Assembly: GCA_021832305.1 (NCBI GenBank)
Contig: JAKBLB010000005.1
Coordinates: forward strand, 1 to 64,000
Length of the DNA stretch: 64,000 nucleotides
Origin: Pseudomonadota bacterium
GTDB lineage: Bacteria; Pseudomonadota; Gammaproteobacteria; Burkholderiales; Ferrovaceae
Direction: 5' to 3'
Under the pieces are notes generated by a model. The model made no database searches. It was not told the DNA's origin and worked only from the letters and a program-made list of their open reading frames with translations. Within the stretch, counting starts at the first letter, position 1; each line of letters begins with the position of its first letter. A program made the translations under genes and the position numbers. Shown piece by piece: positions 17,593-28,183 of the stretch.

Positions 17593-20166
17593 TCACAACC
17601 AGGTCATCAGACCCAATTCAAAGGAATGAGTCAGACTTTCGTGGTAGGGGTAGACGCGGATTCGGTAATCCAGTTGTCCGCATAATCCGGGTTGCAATTC
17701 CAGTGCAAAGAGATATTCCGTTCCTTCCCCCAAGGTCCCTCGGCTTTGGAACTGGAAAGGGGGAAGCACGGGAACACCGCTACGACTGATGGAACGGTTG
17801 AGCAACAACTCCACACAGACGTCTTTGGGCTCGAGTCCCTGTAGATCCACGGCCACCTCAATATTCATGGAACTGCCAAATTTGATCCGTTTGATGGGTG
17901 AGTCCACCCGTCGAATGCGCACTCCGGTCCAGTGATGGCGGACTTTCTCCTTCCAGTGGGCAACATCACGAGCCAACGCTGCATCATTTTCCATAAAATG
18001 CTTTCCCTGTCCGGAAGCAGGGACATAGAAATGATCCAGGTACTCATCCAGCATCCGACCTGTATTGAAGTGAGTCAGAATACTGACCATGGAGGCCTTG
18101 GATTTTGCCACCCAACCTGGAGAATAACCAAATTTGCCACGGTCATAGTAAAGGGGAACCACTTGATCCTGAATGATTTCATAGAGCGTACGCGCATCTT
18201 CCCGGTTGCGCTGCGTTTCGTCCAGATAGTCAGGGGCGGGGCGTATCGCCCACCCGTTATGACCATCGTAGCCCTCTCCCCACCAGCCATCCAGGACACT
18301 CAGATTGATGGTGCCGTTGACCCCCGCTTTCATGCCTGAGGTCCCGCTTGCTTCCAGAGGATAAATAGGGGTGTTGAGCCAGACATCCACACCGGCCACC
18401 AAACGGCGAGCCAGACCCATATCATAGTTTTCCAGGAGCAGGATTTTGTCCTGAAACTCGGGCATCCCGGCTACTTCATGAATACGTCGGATCATCCCTT
18501 GGCCAGGCTCATCCGCTGGGTGCGCTTTGCCTGCAAAAACAAAGACGACAGGACGTTCAGGGTCCAGGAGAATCTGGCGCAGCCAGTCCAAATCGGAAAA
18601 GAGCAAATCTGCACGCTTGTATGTGGCAAAACGGCGGGCGAACCCAATGGTCAGAATGTTGGGTTCATGGACATTGGCATATTTGAGAAGCCGTTCCATG
18701 TGCGCGTCATCCCCCAGATTACGTTGGTATTGGGAGGCAATCCGTTCGCGCACGGCGTGGAGCATCTGTGACTTGAGCGATTGACGGACGCTCCAGTACA
18801 GATGGTCGGGAATTTCCTGAATTCCCTTCCAGAAAGAGCGATCCGACAAACGGGCGCGCCACTCCGCACCGATGAAGCGATCAAACAGTTCGCCCCATTC
18901 CCGTGCCAGGAAGGTGGGGACATGGACGGCATTGGTCACATACCCTATAGGGTTTTCATGATGAGGAATCGCTGGCCAGAATCCGGAACAGATACGCGCC
19001 GATACCTCGCGATGGATCCGCGAAACGCCATTTTGAAAACGAGATCCGCGCACCGCCAGTGCGGTCATGTTGAAGTCGCTATGCCCTACTCCGGGGTCAT
19101 TGCCCAGATCCACCAATTGATTCATGGGAATATTCAGATCGGAACACATGTGTCCAAAATAATGGGCCACCATGTCGCGGGGAAAATGGTCATGTCCGGC
19201 AGGAACGGGGGTATGGGTGGTAAATACGGTATTGCTGGCGACGGCTTCGATCGCCGTGGAAAAATCATAACCGGTCCGTTGGATCAGCGTACGGATTCGT
19301 TCCAGGATCATGAAGGCGGCATGCCCCTCGTTGATGTGCCAGACCGTGGGTTGAATGCCCATTTTCTCGAGTGCGCGCGCGCCTCCCACCCCCAGGATGA
19401 TTTCCTGTTCGATCCTGACCCTGCGATCGCCACCATAAAGTCGATGGGTGATTTCACGGTCATCGGGATGGTTTTCCTCGAGGTCCGTATCCATCAGGTA
19501 AATTTTGATGTTGCCTACCCGTGCCCACCACACTTTGACCTGGACCGAGCGAACGCCAATGGTGACGCTGACTCGTACTTCCTTTCCTGCCTCATCGAGG
19601 ACCGCATGAACCGGCAATTCATCGATATCGGAGTCGAAATTGAGGGCCAGTTGACGCCCGCTACGATCGATGTTCTGGGTGAAATATCCCTGGCGATACA
19701 ATAACCCCACGCCCACGAACGGCAGTCCCATATCGCTGGCAGCCTTGCAATGATCTCCTGCCAAAATCCCCAATCCTCCGGAATAAATGGGGAAACTTTC
19801 ATGAAATCCAAATTCGGCACAGAAGTAGGCCACCAGATTCCCGGGCGGCAACTTATGTGGCTTGCGCAGCAATTCATTGTGGTAGGTATCGTAGGCAGAG
19901 AGCACACGGTAGTAGGAACTCAGGAAAGCCTGGTCTTCGGCAGCTTCGTTCAGGCGGTACTCATCCACCCTGCGCAGGAAACGGATGGGGTTGGATCCCA
20001 CCAATTCCCAGAGACGGGGATGCATCCGGGCAAACAGCGTGCGACAGGATCGATCCCAACTGTACCAGAGGTTGTAGGCCAATTCTTCCAGGCGATTCAA
20101 TTTCTCCGGAATGCGGGGGCTGTTTTCTACGACAAAGCAGGTCCCGGGCAATTGATCGTTTTCCAT
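17593..20166 (-). CDS. glgP: Alpha-glucan phosphorylase (DUF3417-containing type)
   Basis: 857 residues. Releases glucose-1-phosphate from alpha-glucans with pyridoxal phosphate as cofactor. The N-terminal DUF3417 region (RLEELAYNLWYSWD) marks the long alpha-glucan phosphorylase subgroup, and the cofactor lysine is in EASGTSGMKAGVNG. The start has AAGGA seven bases upstream. It converges on glgA, so synthesis and breakdown genes sit next to each other. A minus-strand TATAAT at 20253-20248 could drive it, though no good -35 was found. Confidence 0.95.
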   Translation of the reverse strand: MENDQLPGTCFVVENSPRIPEKLNRLEELAYNLWYSWDRSCRTLFARMHPRLWELVGSNPIRFLRRVDEYRLNEAAEDQAFLSSYYRVLSAYDTYHNELLRKPHKLPPGNLVAYFCAEFGFHESFPIYSGGLGILAGDHCKAASDMGLPFVGVGLLYRQGYFTQNIDRSGRQLALNFDSDIDELPVHAVLDEAGKEVRVSVTIGVRSVQVKVWWARVGNIKIYLMDTDLEENHPDDREITHRLYGGDRRVRIEQEIILGVGGARALEKMGIQPTVWHINEGHAAFMILERIRTLIQRTGYDFSTAIEAVASNTVFTTHTPVPAGHDHFPRDMVAHYFGHMCSDLNIPMNQLVDLGNDPGVGHSDFNMTALAVRGSRFQNGVSRIHREVSARICSGFWPAIPHHENPIGYVTNAVHVPTFLAREWGELFDRFIGAEWRARLSDRSFWKGIQEIPDHLYWSVRQSLKSQMLHAVRERIASQYQRNLGDDAHMERLLKYANVHEPNILTIGFARRFATYKRADLLFSDLDWLRQILLDPERPVVFVFAGKAHPADEPGQGMIRRIHEVAGMPEFQDKILLLENYDMGLARRLVAGVDVWLNTPIYPLEASGTSGMKAGVNGTINLSVLDGWWGEGYDGHNGWAIRPAPDYLDETQRNREDARTLYEIIQDQVVPLYYDRGKFGYSPGWVAKSKASMVSILTHFNTGRMLDEYLDHFYVPASGQGKHFMENDAALARDVAHWKEKVRHHWTGVRIRRVDSPIKRIKFGSSMNIEVAVDLQGLEPKDVCVELLLNRSISRSGVPVLPPFQFQSRGTLGEGTEYLFALELQPGLCGQLDYRIRVYPYHESLTHSFELGLMTWL

Positions 20167-20220
20167 AGGATCCTTATTGATTATTCATAGATAGAGTTAT
20201 TCGGAAATAATAGCCACAAA

Positions 20221-20297
20221 AACGGTCTAGTCACGCCGTCAGCCCTGATTATAGCCCGGATTGTTTTTTTCATGGGCTGTGAACCTCACAGACCGTT
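20221..20297 (-). repeat. Inverted repeat in the parC-glgP spacer
   Basis: AACGGTCT and AGACCGTT arms (20221-20228 and 20290-20297) bracket the parC 3' end, with a smaller perfect hairpin (CTGTGA/TCACAG, 20277-20291) nested at one end. Read in the parC direction the distal arm runs into a TTTTT stretch. It could be a long structured terminator, but the 61-base interior makes this uncertain. The interior also contains the candidate glgP -10 box. Confidence 0.35.
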
Positions 20298-22675
20298 CAA
20301 CGTTCAGGAAGAATTCCAAACCCCGATGGACTGATTTTTGATTCCAGCAGCATTCCCTTGCGTGCGCGCATGAGAATATGCCGCTGCAACTGGGGAGCAG
20401 TCATGACCAGTTGGATTGATTTCCCGCCCCGTCCCGTCCCCTGGATGACCAGCCCCCGGGCGGGATTTGCCAGAGTGACGGCGCGCAATGTTTCGTCGCG
20501 TTCCAGGGCCATCAGGATCACTCCTCGACCACGGGCCAGTGTTTTCAAATCATCCAGCGGAAACAGCAGGAGACGCCCCCGTGCGGACAAGGTGGCGACA
20601 TGGGTTTCGCCTACTTTGCGACGCAGGGGAAGGAGGGGAATTTCCCCGTCTTCCAAAGATAAAAAAGATTTTCCACCGCGGACTCGGGACACCAGATCTT
20701 CCTGCATCACCATGAAGCCATTTCCCCCAGACCCCGCCACCAAACACTGCTCACCAGGTAAAGCCACGAAGGCCTGGGCAACTCGCGCGCCCTGCGGGAG
20801 ATCGATCAGGCTGGTGAGCGGGACTCCTTCACCCCGACCTCCAGGAATATCCGCACCCTTGAGGGTATAGACGCGGCCCTGGGTATCCAGGACAAAGAGA
20901 GGATGGATGGAGCGGCTTTCCAGAACGACCCAAGCCTCATCGCCGGCCTTGTACGAAAACTGCGCACTGTCCAGGTGATGCCCTTGGCGGGCACGAATCC
21001 AGCCTTGACGGGACAGAGTGACCGTTATCGGTTCATCCAGAACCGGGGTATCCAGGGTCACCGCTGCCTGAGCTTCGATGCGGGTTCTCCGGTCATCTCC
21101 ATAAGTCGTCAGATCAGAATGAATTTCCTGGGCGATCAGACGAGCCTGGGCCTCTCTCCCTGAGAGAATATGTTGTAACCCTTCCCTCTCGCCACGCAGT
21201 TGGTCGATTTCCCGATCGATGCGCACGCCTTCCAGACGGGCCAACTGACGCAGACGAATTTCCAGGATGTCTTCGGCTTGTAGTGCGCTTAATGGGTAGG
21301 CCACCATCAGATCGTGCTTGGGATCATCGGATTCGCGGATCAGACGAATGACTGCATCGATATCCAGAAGGATACGCTGACGCCCCTCCAGGATGTGAAG
21401 ACGTCGCTCGACCCGTTCCAGGCGGAAACGGGTACGCCGAACCACCGTGTGGAAACGGTACTCCAGCCATTCCTGGAGAATGGTTTTGAGATCTTTGGGA
21501 CGGGGATGTCCATCCCGTCCCAGCATTACCAGATTGAGGGACAGGTTGGTTTCCAGTGGCGTATGCGCCAATAGAAGATTGACGAATGCCTGAGGGTCCT
21601 GCCGGCTCGATTTGGGTTCGAAGACCAGACGAACCGAAGCATTTTTGTCCGACTCATCGCGTACCAGGTCCAGCGTATTGAGCCACAGAGCTTTGAGTTG
21701 TGCCTGCTCGGGAGAAAGTGCTTTCTTGCCCTCGCGCACTCGTGGATTGGTCAATTTTTCCACATCTTCCAGAACGGATCGGGCCGATACCCCGTGCGGA
21801 AGTTCTGTCACGACCACGCGCCATTGTCCCCGTGCCAGGGGTTCAATGGTCCAGCGTGCCCGCATGCGCAGAGTTCCCCGCCCTGTCCGGTAGGCCTCGA
21901 GGATATCTTGTGGGGATGAGGTGATCTGCCCTCCACCAGGCAGATCCGGACCGGGAATGAAGGTCATCAATTCGTCGAGCGTCAACTGAGGGTTTTCCAG
22001 GAGCGCCAATAAGGCTTGAGCCACTTCGGTCAGGTTATGCGACGGAATTTCCGTTGCCATGCCCACTCCGATCCCTGACGCCCCATTCAATAACACCATG
22101 GGAAGACGCGCGGGCAACAGGGTGGGTTCCTGAAAAGACCCGTCATAATTGGGAGCGAAATCCACCGTATCTTCAGTAATTTCTCCCAGCAGCAATTCTG
22201 CCAGTGGGGTCAGGCGACATTCGGTATAGCGCATGGCGGCCGCCCCATCCCCATCGCGGCTACCGAAATTGCCCTGTCCATCGATGAGTGGGTAGCGCAA
22301 GGTGAAATCCTGAGCCTGGCGAACCAGTGCCTCATAAGCCGCACTGTCACCATGAGGATGATATTTCCCGATCACGTCCCCCACTACACGCGCGGACTTG
22401 ACGTGCCGGGCCGGCCGATACAGGCCCAGTTCATGCATGGCAAAGAGAATCCGGCGCTGTACGGGCTTCTGCCCATCCGTGACATCCGGCAAGGCCCGTC
22501 CCATGACCACGCTCATGGCGTATTCAAGGTAACTGCGTTCGACGAAGTCCGCCAGGGAAGGCGTTGCCTTCGTCGCCTCAGAGGGGGGCGGAAGCATACC
22601 GACGACAGGGTCTTCCAGTCCGGCAAAGAGATCGCCGATCAGGGGAGACTGATCCGGGGGTGGGAGCATCGCCAT
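20297..22675 (-). CDS. parC: DNA topoisomerase IV subunit A
   Basis: About 792 residues. The breakage-reunion domain starts with [17 protein letters not shown], and the active-site tyrosine lies in [10 protein letters not shown]. With ParE it decatenates replicated chromosomes. The C-terminal part is a beta-pinwheel-like region with the weaker repeat pattern of ParC rather than the GyrA box. The start at 22675 overlaps the parE stop by one base (TGATG); the track start at 22783 lies inside parE. Confidence 0.94.
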   Translation of the reverse strand: MAMLPPPDQSPLIGDLFAGLEDPVVGMLPPPSEATKATPSLADFVERSYLEYAMSVVMGRALPDVTDGQKPVQRRILFAMHELGLYRPARHVKSARVVGDVIGKYHPHGDSAAYEALVRQAQDFTLRYPLIDGQGNFGSRDGDGAAAMRYTECRLTPLAELLLGEITEDTVDFAPNYDGSFQEPTLLPARLPMVLLNGASGIGVGMATEIPSHNLTEVAQALLALLENPQLTLDELMTFIPGPDLPGGGQITSSPQDILEAYRTGRGTLRMRARWTIEPLARGQWRVVVTELPHGVSARSVLEDVEKLTNPRVREGKKALSPEQAQLKALWLNTLDLVRDESDKNASVRLVFEPKSSRQDPQAFVNLLLAHTPLETNLSLNLVMLGRDGHPRPKDLKTILQEWLEYRFHTVVRRTRFRLERVERRLHILEGRQRILLDIDAVIRLIRESDDPKHDLMVAYPLSALQAEDILEIRLRQLARLEGVRIDREIDQLRGEREGLQHILSGREAQARLIAQEIHSDLTTYGDDRRTRIEAQAAVTLDTPVLDEPITVTLSRQGWIRARQGHHLDSAQFSYKAGDEAWVVLESRSIHPLFVLDTQGRVYTLKGADIPGGRGEGVPLTSLIDLPQGARVAQAFVALPGEQCLVAGSGGNGFMVMQEDLVSRVRGGKSFLSLEDGEIPLLPLRRKVGETHVATLSARGRLLLFPLDDLKTLARGRGVILMALERDETLRAVTLANPARGLVIQGTGRGGKSIQLVMTAPQLQRHILMRARKGMLLESKISPSGFGILPER

Positions 22676-24669
22676 CAGATATCCACCGCCAGCGTCACCT
22701 CCTGGCGCTCCATCCATTCGCGCCGTGCTGCGGCCTCTCCCTTGCCCATCAGGCGATTGAACAATTGATGGGTGTCTTCCCATTCACCGTCCTTCAAGGA
22801 AAGCGTGAGGATTCGCCGGGTTTCCGGATTCATGGTGGTTTCCCACAACTGTTCGGGATTCATTTCTCCCAATCCCTTGAACCGTCCCACCGTCCAGCCT
22901 CCTGAACGGACGCCTTCGGTTTTGAGGCGTTCTTCCAACCCCGCCAGTTCCGCCTCGTCAAGGGCGTAGAGTTTACGCGCCGGACGCTTACCCTGTGCAG
23001 TGACATCTAGTCGGTATAGGGGAGGATTGGCGACACAGATATGTCCACCCGTGACCAGTGCCGGAAAATGCGTAAAAAACAGGGTCAACAGAAGCACCTT
23101 GATATGGCTGCCATCCACGTCCGCATCGGCCATGATGATGACCCGATCATAACGACGCTGGGACAGATCCACCGAATCCCCACGGGCGTGGGGATCGATG
23201 CCCAGAGCCACCGCGATGTCATGAATTTCCATATTGCCGAACAGGCGCCCTCGTTCCACTTCAAAACTGTTCAGGACCTTGCCCCGCAGTGGCAGGATGG
23301 CCTGAGTCAACTTGTTACGCGCCAACTTGGCAGACCCCCCGGCGGAGTCTCCTTCGACCAGAAATAACTCACGTTCGTCGATACGTTCCGACTCGCAATC
23401 CGTCAATTTCCCCGGTAAAACGGCCACCCCACTGCTCTTGCGTTTCTCTATTTTCTGACCGGACTTCATGCGCGCCATGGCATGGCGGATCACCAGATCA
23501 GCCAGGGCCTTGCCATGCTCGACATGCCGGTTGAGCCAATGCTCAAAGGGGTCGCGCACCAGAGTGGCGACCAGTTTCAAAGCTTCCCGACTGGTCAGTT
23601 TATCCTTGGTTTGCCCCTGAAACTGCGGATCCAGCATTTTGATCGACAGGATGAACTGGAGTCGAGCGCTGACGTCTTCCAACTGCAAACGCACTCCTCT
23701 GGGTAACAAACCATGATGTTCGATGAAAGATTTGAGCGCTTCGAAAAGACCGGTGCGCAAACCCGCCTCATGGGTCCCGCCCAGCGCCGTGGGAATCAGA
23801 TTGACAAAGGACTCTCCTTGCAAAGTCCGGGTTTCATGCCAGGAGAAAGCCCAGGATGCTCCTTCTCCCGGCGCGAAACTATCCCCCTCTTCAGCCCCGA
23901 AGAATCGCTCGCTCGTAAAAATCGGAATCAACAAAGGGTCTTCACCCATTCTTTCTGTCAGGTACTGTTCCAACCCTCCTGGGTAATGCCAGGTCTGTTC
24001 GAGGGTACGTCCCTCCTCTTCCTTTCTGAGCCGTACGCTGACTCCGGGTAACAGCACGGCCTTGGAGCGCAGTCCTCGCTCCAGTTCGGTCAAGTTGATC
24101 CGGGGTTCATCGAAGTAACGGGGCTCAGGCCAAACCCGTACGCGGGTTCCGGTATTGCGCACCCCACAAGTTCCCTGGACCGTCAAGGGATCGATGACGA
24201 ACCCTTCACCAAAGGCCATGAAGTGAACCTTGCCTTCCCGCTTGACGGTAACCTCCAGACGCCGTGACAGGGCATTGGTGACGGAGACTCCGACGCCATG
24301 CAACCCTCCGGAAAAAGCGTAAGCCCCCTGTCCCGATTTCTTGTCGAATTTCCCACCTGCGTGCAATCGCGTAAATACCAACTGCACCGTGGGTTCCCCC
24401 TCATCCGGGTGGATTCCGCAGGGAATTCCGCGACCGTCATCTTCGACACTGATGGAATCGTCTTCGTGAAGAGTTACTTCAATTTTACGAGCGTACCCTC
24501 CCAGAGCCTCATCCGCCGCGTTGTCGATGACCTCCTGAATGATATGGGTGGGGTCTTGAGTCCGGGTATACATCCCGGGACGTTCCTTGACGGGTTCCAA
24601 TCCCTTGAGTACGCGTATGCTTCCGTCCCCGTACTGACTATTGTTCGATGGTGCCAGATCCTGAATCAT
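22675..24669 (-). CDS. parE: DNA topoisomerase IV subunit B
   Basis: About 664 residues. The GHKL ATPase domain has [19 protein letters not shown] and [15 protein letters not shown]; the TOPRIM part has the EGDSAGGSA motif and the DADVDGSHI acidic triad. ParE powers topoisomerase IV. ATG at 24669 is preferred over TTG at 24678; no clear Shine-Dalgarno sequence precedes it. It is translationally coupled to parC and diverges from the monooxygenase gene; the spacer contains a TATACT (minus, 24710-24705) as a weak promoter candidate. Confidence 0.95.
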   Translation of the reverse strand: MIQDLAPSNNSQYGDGSIRVLKGLEPVKERPGMYTRTQDPTHIIQEVIDNAADEALGGYARKIEVTLHEDDSISVEDDGRGIPCGIHPDEGEPTVQLVFTRLHAGGKFDKKSGQGAYAFSGGLHGVGVSVTNALSRRLEVTVKREGKVHFMAFGEGFVIDPLTVQGTCGVRNTGTRVRVWPEPRYFDEPRINLTELERGLRSKAVLLPGVSVRLRKEEEGRTLEQTWHYPGGLEQYLTERMGEDPLLIPIFTSERFFGAEEGDSFAPGEGASWAFSWHETRTLQGESFVNLIPTALGGTHEAGLRTGLFEALKSFIEHHGLLPRGVRLQLEDVSARLQFILSIKMLDPQFQGQTKDKLTSREALKLVATLVRDPFEHWLNRHVEHGKALADLVIRHAMARMKSGQKIEKRKSSGVAVLPGKLTDCESERIDERELFLVEGDSAGGSAKLARNKLTQAILPLRGKVLNSFEVERGRLFGNMEIHDIAVALGIDPHARGDSVDLSQRRYDRVIIMADADVDGSHIKVLLLTLFFTHFPALVTGGHICVANPPLYRLDVTAQGKRPARKLYALDEAELAGLEERLKTEGVRSGGWTVGRFKGLGEMNPEQLWETTMNPETRRILTLSLKDGEWEDTHQLFNRLMGKGEAAARREWMERQEVTLAVDI

Positions 24670-24735
24670 TACGGTCAATTACACCCAAGCAGGCAAATGA
24701 AGGTAGTATAACCCGTAATCATCGCATGAATTCCC

Positions 24736-26220
24736 ATGGTACGCCAATCCGATTCACTCATGACCTCCTCGCCTCCCTCCGCACACTGGTCGCTCATCAT
24801 CATTGGGACGGGCTTTGCCGGACTGTCCCTCGCCCTCCAGCGCATGAATGGCAGACAAGAAGACTTCATCGTGTTGGAACAGGCTCAATCCCCCGGCGGA
24901 ACCTGGCGGGACAATCGTTATCCCGGGTGCGCCTGCGATGTTCCCTCGCATCTGTACTCTCTCTCTGGTGCCCCACCTTGGGACTGGCAGCGAAAATATG
25001 CAGAAGCGCCGGATATCGAAGCGTATCTGGCCCATCTGGCGCACTCGCTGGGCTCCCGAATACGCTATCGGGCACAGGTCACGTCTGCCTCCTGGCAAGC
25101 ACATAAGCAACTTTGGCAAGTCGAACTCAACGACGGCAGTTGCTTGACTTGCCGCTTTCTGGTGGCAGGAGTCGGGCCTTTGAGCGAACCGGCCTGGCCT
25201 GATTTTCCCGGTGTGGAAAATTTTACGGGGCCGCTTCTGCATACTGCCCGTTGGTCCAAGAATCAAGATCTGAAAGGGCAGCGGGTCGGTCTGATCGGTA
25301 CTGGTGCATCTGCCATCCAGGTGGGACCGGCACTGGCACCCGAGGTCGCACAGTTGATTATTTTTCAGCGCACGGCACCCTGGGTCGTGGACCGCAAGGA
25401 TCATCCCTACACGCCCGGAATCCGCAGGCTTCTCAGAACATCACCTTTTCTGCGCAGGGCATACCGCACTTGGCTCTACTTCACCCGTGAACTCAAGGGA
25501 CTGGCTTTCCTCCGGCCCAATCTGATGCGCAAGATCGAAGCGTATGTACGGCGCGACCTGACCCATAAGGTTGTCAACCCCCGGTTGCGCCAAAAAATCA
25601 TGCCCAAAACCCCCATGGGATGCAAACGCATCCTGCTCTCGGATACATGGTGGTCTACCCTGGAGTTCCCTCATGTCACCCTGGAAACGGATCCCATACA
25701 CCATATCGAAGCCACTCATCTGGTGACTGAAACAGGGACCCGCTACGCCCTGGATGCCCTGGTCCTGGCCACAGGATTCCGTTATCAGGATAACCCCATG
25801 GCCCGTCTTTTCAAAGGAGAAGAGGGCATCACTCTGGAAGAATTCTGGAAAGAGCAACGGAGTGCCTATCTGGGGATGATGATGCCTTCCTTTCCCAACT
25901 TTTTTCTGCTGACGGGCCCTTTCAGCGGATTGGGGCATAATTCCATCGTTTTCATGATCGAGTGCCAAACGCGCTGGATCCAGTCGGCCCTCGCGCATGT
26001 CGCAGCCCTGGGAAAGAGCGAATTCAAGGTGCGGGCACAAGCATATGCGGCCTTTACGAACGAGATGAACCGGCGTTCGAAAAACTCCCTCTGGATGCAG
26101 GGCTGTCAAAGTTGGTATCTGGACCCTGAAGGACGTAATACCGCACTCTGGCCGGGACTTTCCTTGAGTTACTGGTGGCGTACTCGCCGTTTCAATGCAC
26201 AGGACTTTGAATATGCATAG
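24736..26220 (+). CDS. Flavin-containing / Baeyer-Villiger-like monooxygenase
   Basis: 494 residues. The FAD-binding motif GTGFAG is near residue 23, GGTWRDNRYPGCACD follows, and the second dinucleotide motif GTGASA lies near residue 190. FTGPLLHTARW matches the FxGxxxHTxxW fingerprint of flavin-containing and Baeyer-Villiger monooxygenases. It should use NADPH and oxygen to oxygenate a ketone or heteroatom; the substrate is unknown. It overlaps the next gene by eight bases, which suggests the product is passed to the downstream hydrolase. An ATG at 24760 is an alternative start. Confidence 0.85.
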   Translation: MVRQSDSLMTSSPPSAHWSLIIIGTGFAGLSLALQRMNGRQEDFIVLEQAQSPGGTWRDNRYPGCACDVPSHLYSLSGAPPWDWQRKYAEAPDIEAYLAHLAHSLGSRIRYRAQVTSASWQAHKQLWQVELNDGSCLTCRFLVAGVGPLSEPAWPDFPGVENFTGPLLHTARWSKNQDLKGQRVGLIGTGASAIQVGPALAPEVAQLIIFQRTAPWVVDRKDHPYTPGIRRLLRTSPFLRRAYRTWLYFTRELKGLAFLRPNLMRKIEAYVRRDLTHKVVNPRLRQKIMPKTPMGCKRILLSDTWWSTLEFPHVTLETDPIHHIEATHLVTETGTRYALDALVLATGFRYQDNPMARLFKGEEGITLEEFWKEQRSAYLGMMMPSFPNFFLLTGPFSGLGHNSIVFMIECQTRWIQSALAHVAALGKSEFKVRAQAYAAFTNEMNRRSKNSLWMQGCQSWYLDPEGRNTALWPGLSLSYWWRTRRFNAQDFEYA

Positions 26221-27352
26221 ATTCCCCCACCTGATCCGGACAGTCCTATGTGGGCTGGGTCTGGTTTTGCTTTCCCTTTCCGTCCATCCGGATGAACTCA
26301 CCATCGTCAATGACTCTCCTTCCCGTCCCGCACTCAGAATAGGCCAGGAATATCAGAATCGTTACCCCATGCCGGCTCTGCGCAGCGGATTCTTTCAGTG
26401 GCTGATCACCCACTGGTGGCGCGAACTGAATCATGCCTCCGATCATCCTCCCCAACCGGTATCCGTCAATCTCCAGGCATTGGCCCATCCCGGACCGGCC
26501 CCGCAAGTCACCTGGATTGGTCATTCAACCCTCCTGCTTCAGATGGATGGGCTGAATATCCTGTTCGATCCCATCTTTTCCAACTACGCCAGTCCCTTCC
26601 CTCCTTTGGGACCCAGACGTTACCAGGCCCCTGGAGTTTCCCTGGCAGATCTGCCCCATATCGATGTGGTGATGGTTTCCCATAACCATTACGATCACCT
26701 CGATTTGCCCAGTATGCGTGCCCTGGCTCATCAGCGCGGCGGCCCCCCCCGGTTCCTGCTGCCTTTGGGCAATCGATCCTGGTTTCTCGACAACGTCCAC
26801 ATCCCGGGAGACAATCCGGGGTCACAAGTGCTGGAGTTGAACTGGGACCAACATGTCACCCTACCGGGACGGCAGGGCCCCGTCGAGTTTCATTTCGATG
26901 CCGTGCAACATTGGGCTACCCGCAGTCTGTTCGACAAGGATGAGAGTTTATGGGGGAGTTGGGCCGTATTGTTTCCCCACTTCCGTTTCTGGTTTTCCGG
27001 TGATTTGGGGTACTCTGAAGACGTCCATGATATCGGAATCAAGTACGGTTATTTCGATTTAGCCGCCATTTCCATCGGCGCTTATCAACCGCATTGGTAC
27101 CTTCGCCCCTTTCATGTGGATCCGGCCGAAGCCGTCAAAGTCTTCTCCGGGATTCATGCCCTGCGTGCGATCGGAATTCATTGGGGAACCTTCCCCCTGA
27201 GTGATGAAAATCCAGATCAGCCTCCCCAGGACCTCGATAAAGCCTTGCAACAAGCAGGCATTCCCCGGGCCGACTTCACGGTTCTTCCTTTGGGACAAAT
27301 CACGACCTATTCTCTTCCCCTTCTCTCTTCGACTAAGCCGGAGACCCCATGA
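26213..27352 (+). CDS. Metallo-beta-lactamase-fold hydrolase (NAPE-PLD/UlaG-like)
   Basis: About 379 residues. An N-terminal hydrophobic stretch (VLCGLGLVLLSLSV) suggests a signal peptide or membrane anchor. The metal-binding motif SHNHYDHLD fits HxHxDH, and later histidines (VQHWATRS, GAYQPHWYLRP, AIGIHWG) could complete a dinuclear site. The family hydrolyses esters, lactones or phosphodiesters. The ATG at 26213 overlaps the monooxygenase stop by eight bases, and its stop overlaps the next start (ATGA). It is the central gene of a three-gene operon; substrate unknown. Confidence 0.82.
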   Translation: MHRFPHLIRTVLCGLGLVLLSLSVHPDELTIVNDSPSRPALRIGQEYQNRYPMPALRSGFFQWLITHWWRELNHASDHPPQPVSVNLQALAHPGPAPQVTWIGHSTLLLQMDGLNILFDPIFSNYASPFPPLGPRRYQAPGVSLADLPHIDVVMVSHNHYDHLDLPSMRALAHQRGGPPRFLLPLGNRSWFLDNVHIPGDNPGSQVLELNWDQHVTLPGRQGPVEFHFDAVQHWATRSLFDKDESLWGSWAVLFPHFRFWFSGDLGYSEDVHDIGIKYGYFDLAAISIGAYQPHWYLRPFHVDPAEAVKVFSGIHALRAIGIHWGTFPLSDENPDQPPQDLDKALQQAGIPRADFTVLPLGQITTYSLPLLSSTKPETP

Positions 27353-28152
27353 CTCTCTCACCCCTCCCTGAAGAATGGAAGACATCTTCCCAAGACCTCG
27401 CCCGCGCCTGGATCGATCGTCGCTGCCTGCCCGTTCCGGCGCATCGCCCCGGCAGCATCGCCGACGCCTACCAACTACAGGAAGCCATTCTGGTCCATCT
27501 GAAGGAACCCATCGGAGCCTGGAAGGTAGGGATCGCCCCTGAGTGGGGAGTGTGGGGCTCACCCCTGCCCTGCGCCGCACTCAAGACCTCACAGACGTCA
27601 TTCCCCCCTCGGGTCGTCCGGGGCCTGGAAGTGGAACTGGCCTTCCGCCTCTCACCGCAGGTTCTCGAGGAGGAGGAGAAACCGTTGTCCGAAGAAGCAT
27701 TTTTTCATGAAGGAATTCTCGAAATGGCCTGCGCCATCGAAGTGGTTTCCAGTCGCTTTCTGGGTTGGCCCCATATTCCTGAACTTTGGAAACTGGCAGA
27801 CCTGCAGAACCATGGAGCACTTTTCCTGGGATCACCGGTACCTTACGACCCGGATTTTCCCTATTTGAATCCGCCCGTCTCTCTCCAGGCAGAAGGCAAC
27901 GAACAGGCCAGATTCCCTTCCGGTAATCCTGCGGGTGACCCGCGCGCCCTTCTCCTGCCCTTCCTCCGCCAATGTCGCGAACGTGGTCTCCCCATCGAAC
28001 CCCATCACTGGATTACCACTGGAAGTTATTCAGGGGTCTATTTTCTCAAAAGTTCCGGGCGAATTCATGCAACTCTGGGGAATCTTCCCCCATTGACCGC
28101 CACTCTGTTGTTGTCACCCCAGGAGTCGGCTACAATGGACCCGTCTGATTGA
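27349..28152 (+). CDS. 2-keto-4-pentenoate hydratase / fumarylacetoacetate hydrolase-like protein
   Basis: 267 residues resembling the MhpD/FAH superfamily: GAWKVGIAPE, an acidic GLEVELAFRL segment, ACAIEVVSSRF and a C-terminal glycine-rich TGSYSGVYF. Such enzymes hydrate or decarboxylate 2-keto acids in ring-cleavage pathways. The start overlaps the previous stop (ATGA). With the monooxygenase and hydrolase it suggests an oxygenation, hydrolysis and hydration route, but no substrate can be named. Sequence similarity is moderate, so exact activity is uncertain. Confidence 0.7.
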   Translation: MTLSPLPEEWKTSSQDLARAWIDRRCLPVPAHRPGSIADAYQLQEAILVHLKEPIGAWKVGIAPEWGVWGSPLPCAALKTSQTSFPPRVVRGLEVELAFRLSPQVLEEEEKPLSEEAFFHEGILEMACAIEVVSSRFLGWPHIPELWKLADLQNHGALFLGSPVPYDPDFPYLNPPVSLQAEGNEQARFPSGNPAGDPRALLLPFLRQCRERGLPIEPHHWITTGSYSGVYFLKSSGRIHATLGNLPPLTATLLLSPQESATMDPSD

Positions 28153-28183
28153 AATCGACAAGTCTGCTTGAAAGGAGAATGTC

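Noticed and set aside
18781-19704. 307-residue plus-strand ORF
   Set aside because: Antisense shadow of glgP with no start signal and no recognisable domain.
20277-20291. CTGTGA/TCACAG hairpin taken alone as a parC terminator
   Set aside because: In the parC direction it is followed by an A-rich stretch, not T, so it cannot be a classical terminator by itself.
25441-26310. 289-residue minus-strand ORF
   Set aside because: Antisense to the flavin monooxygenase gene, without family features.
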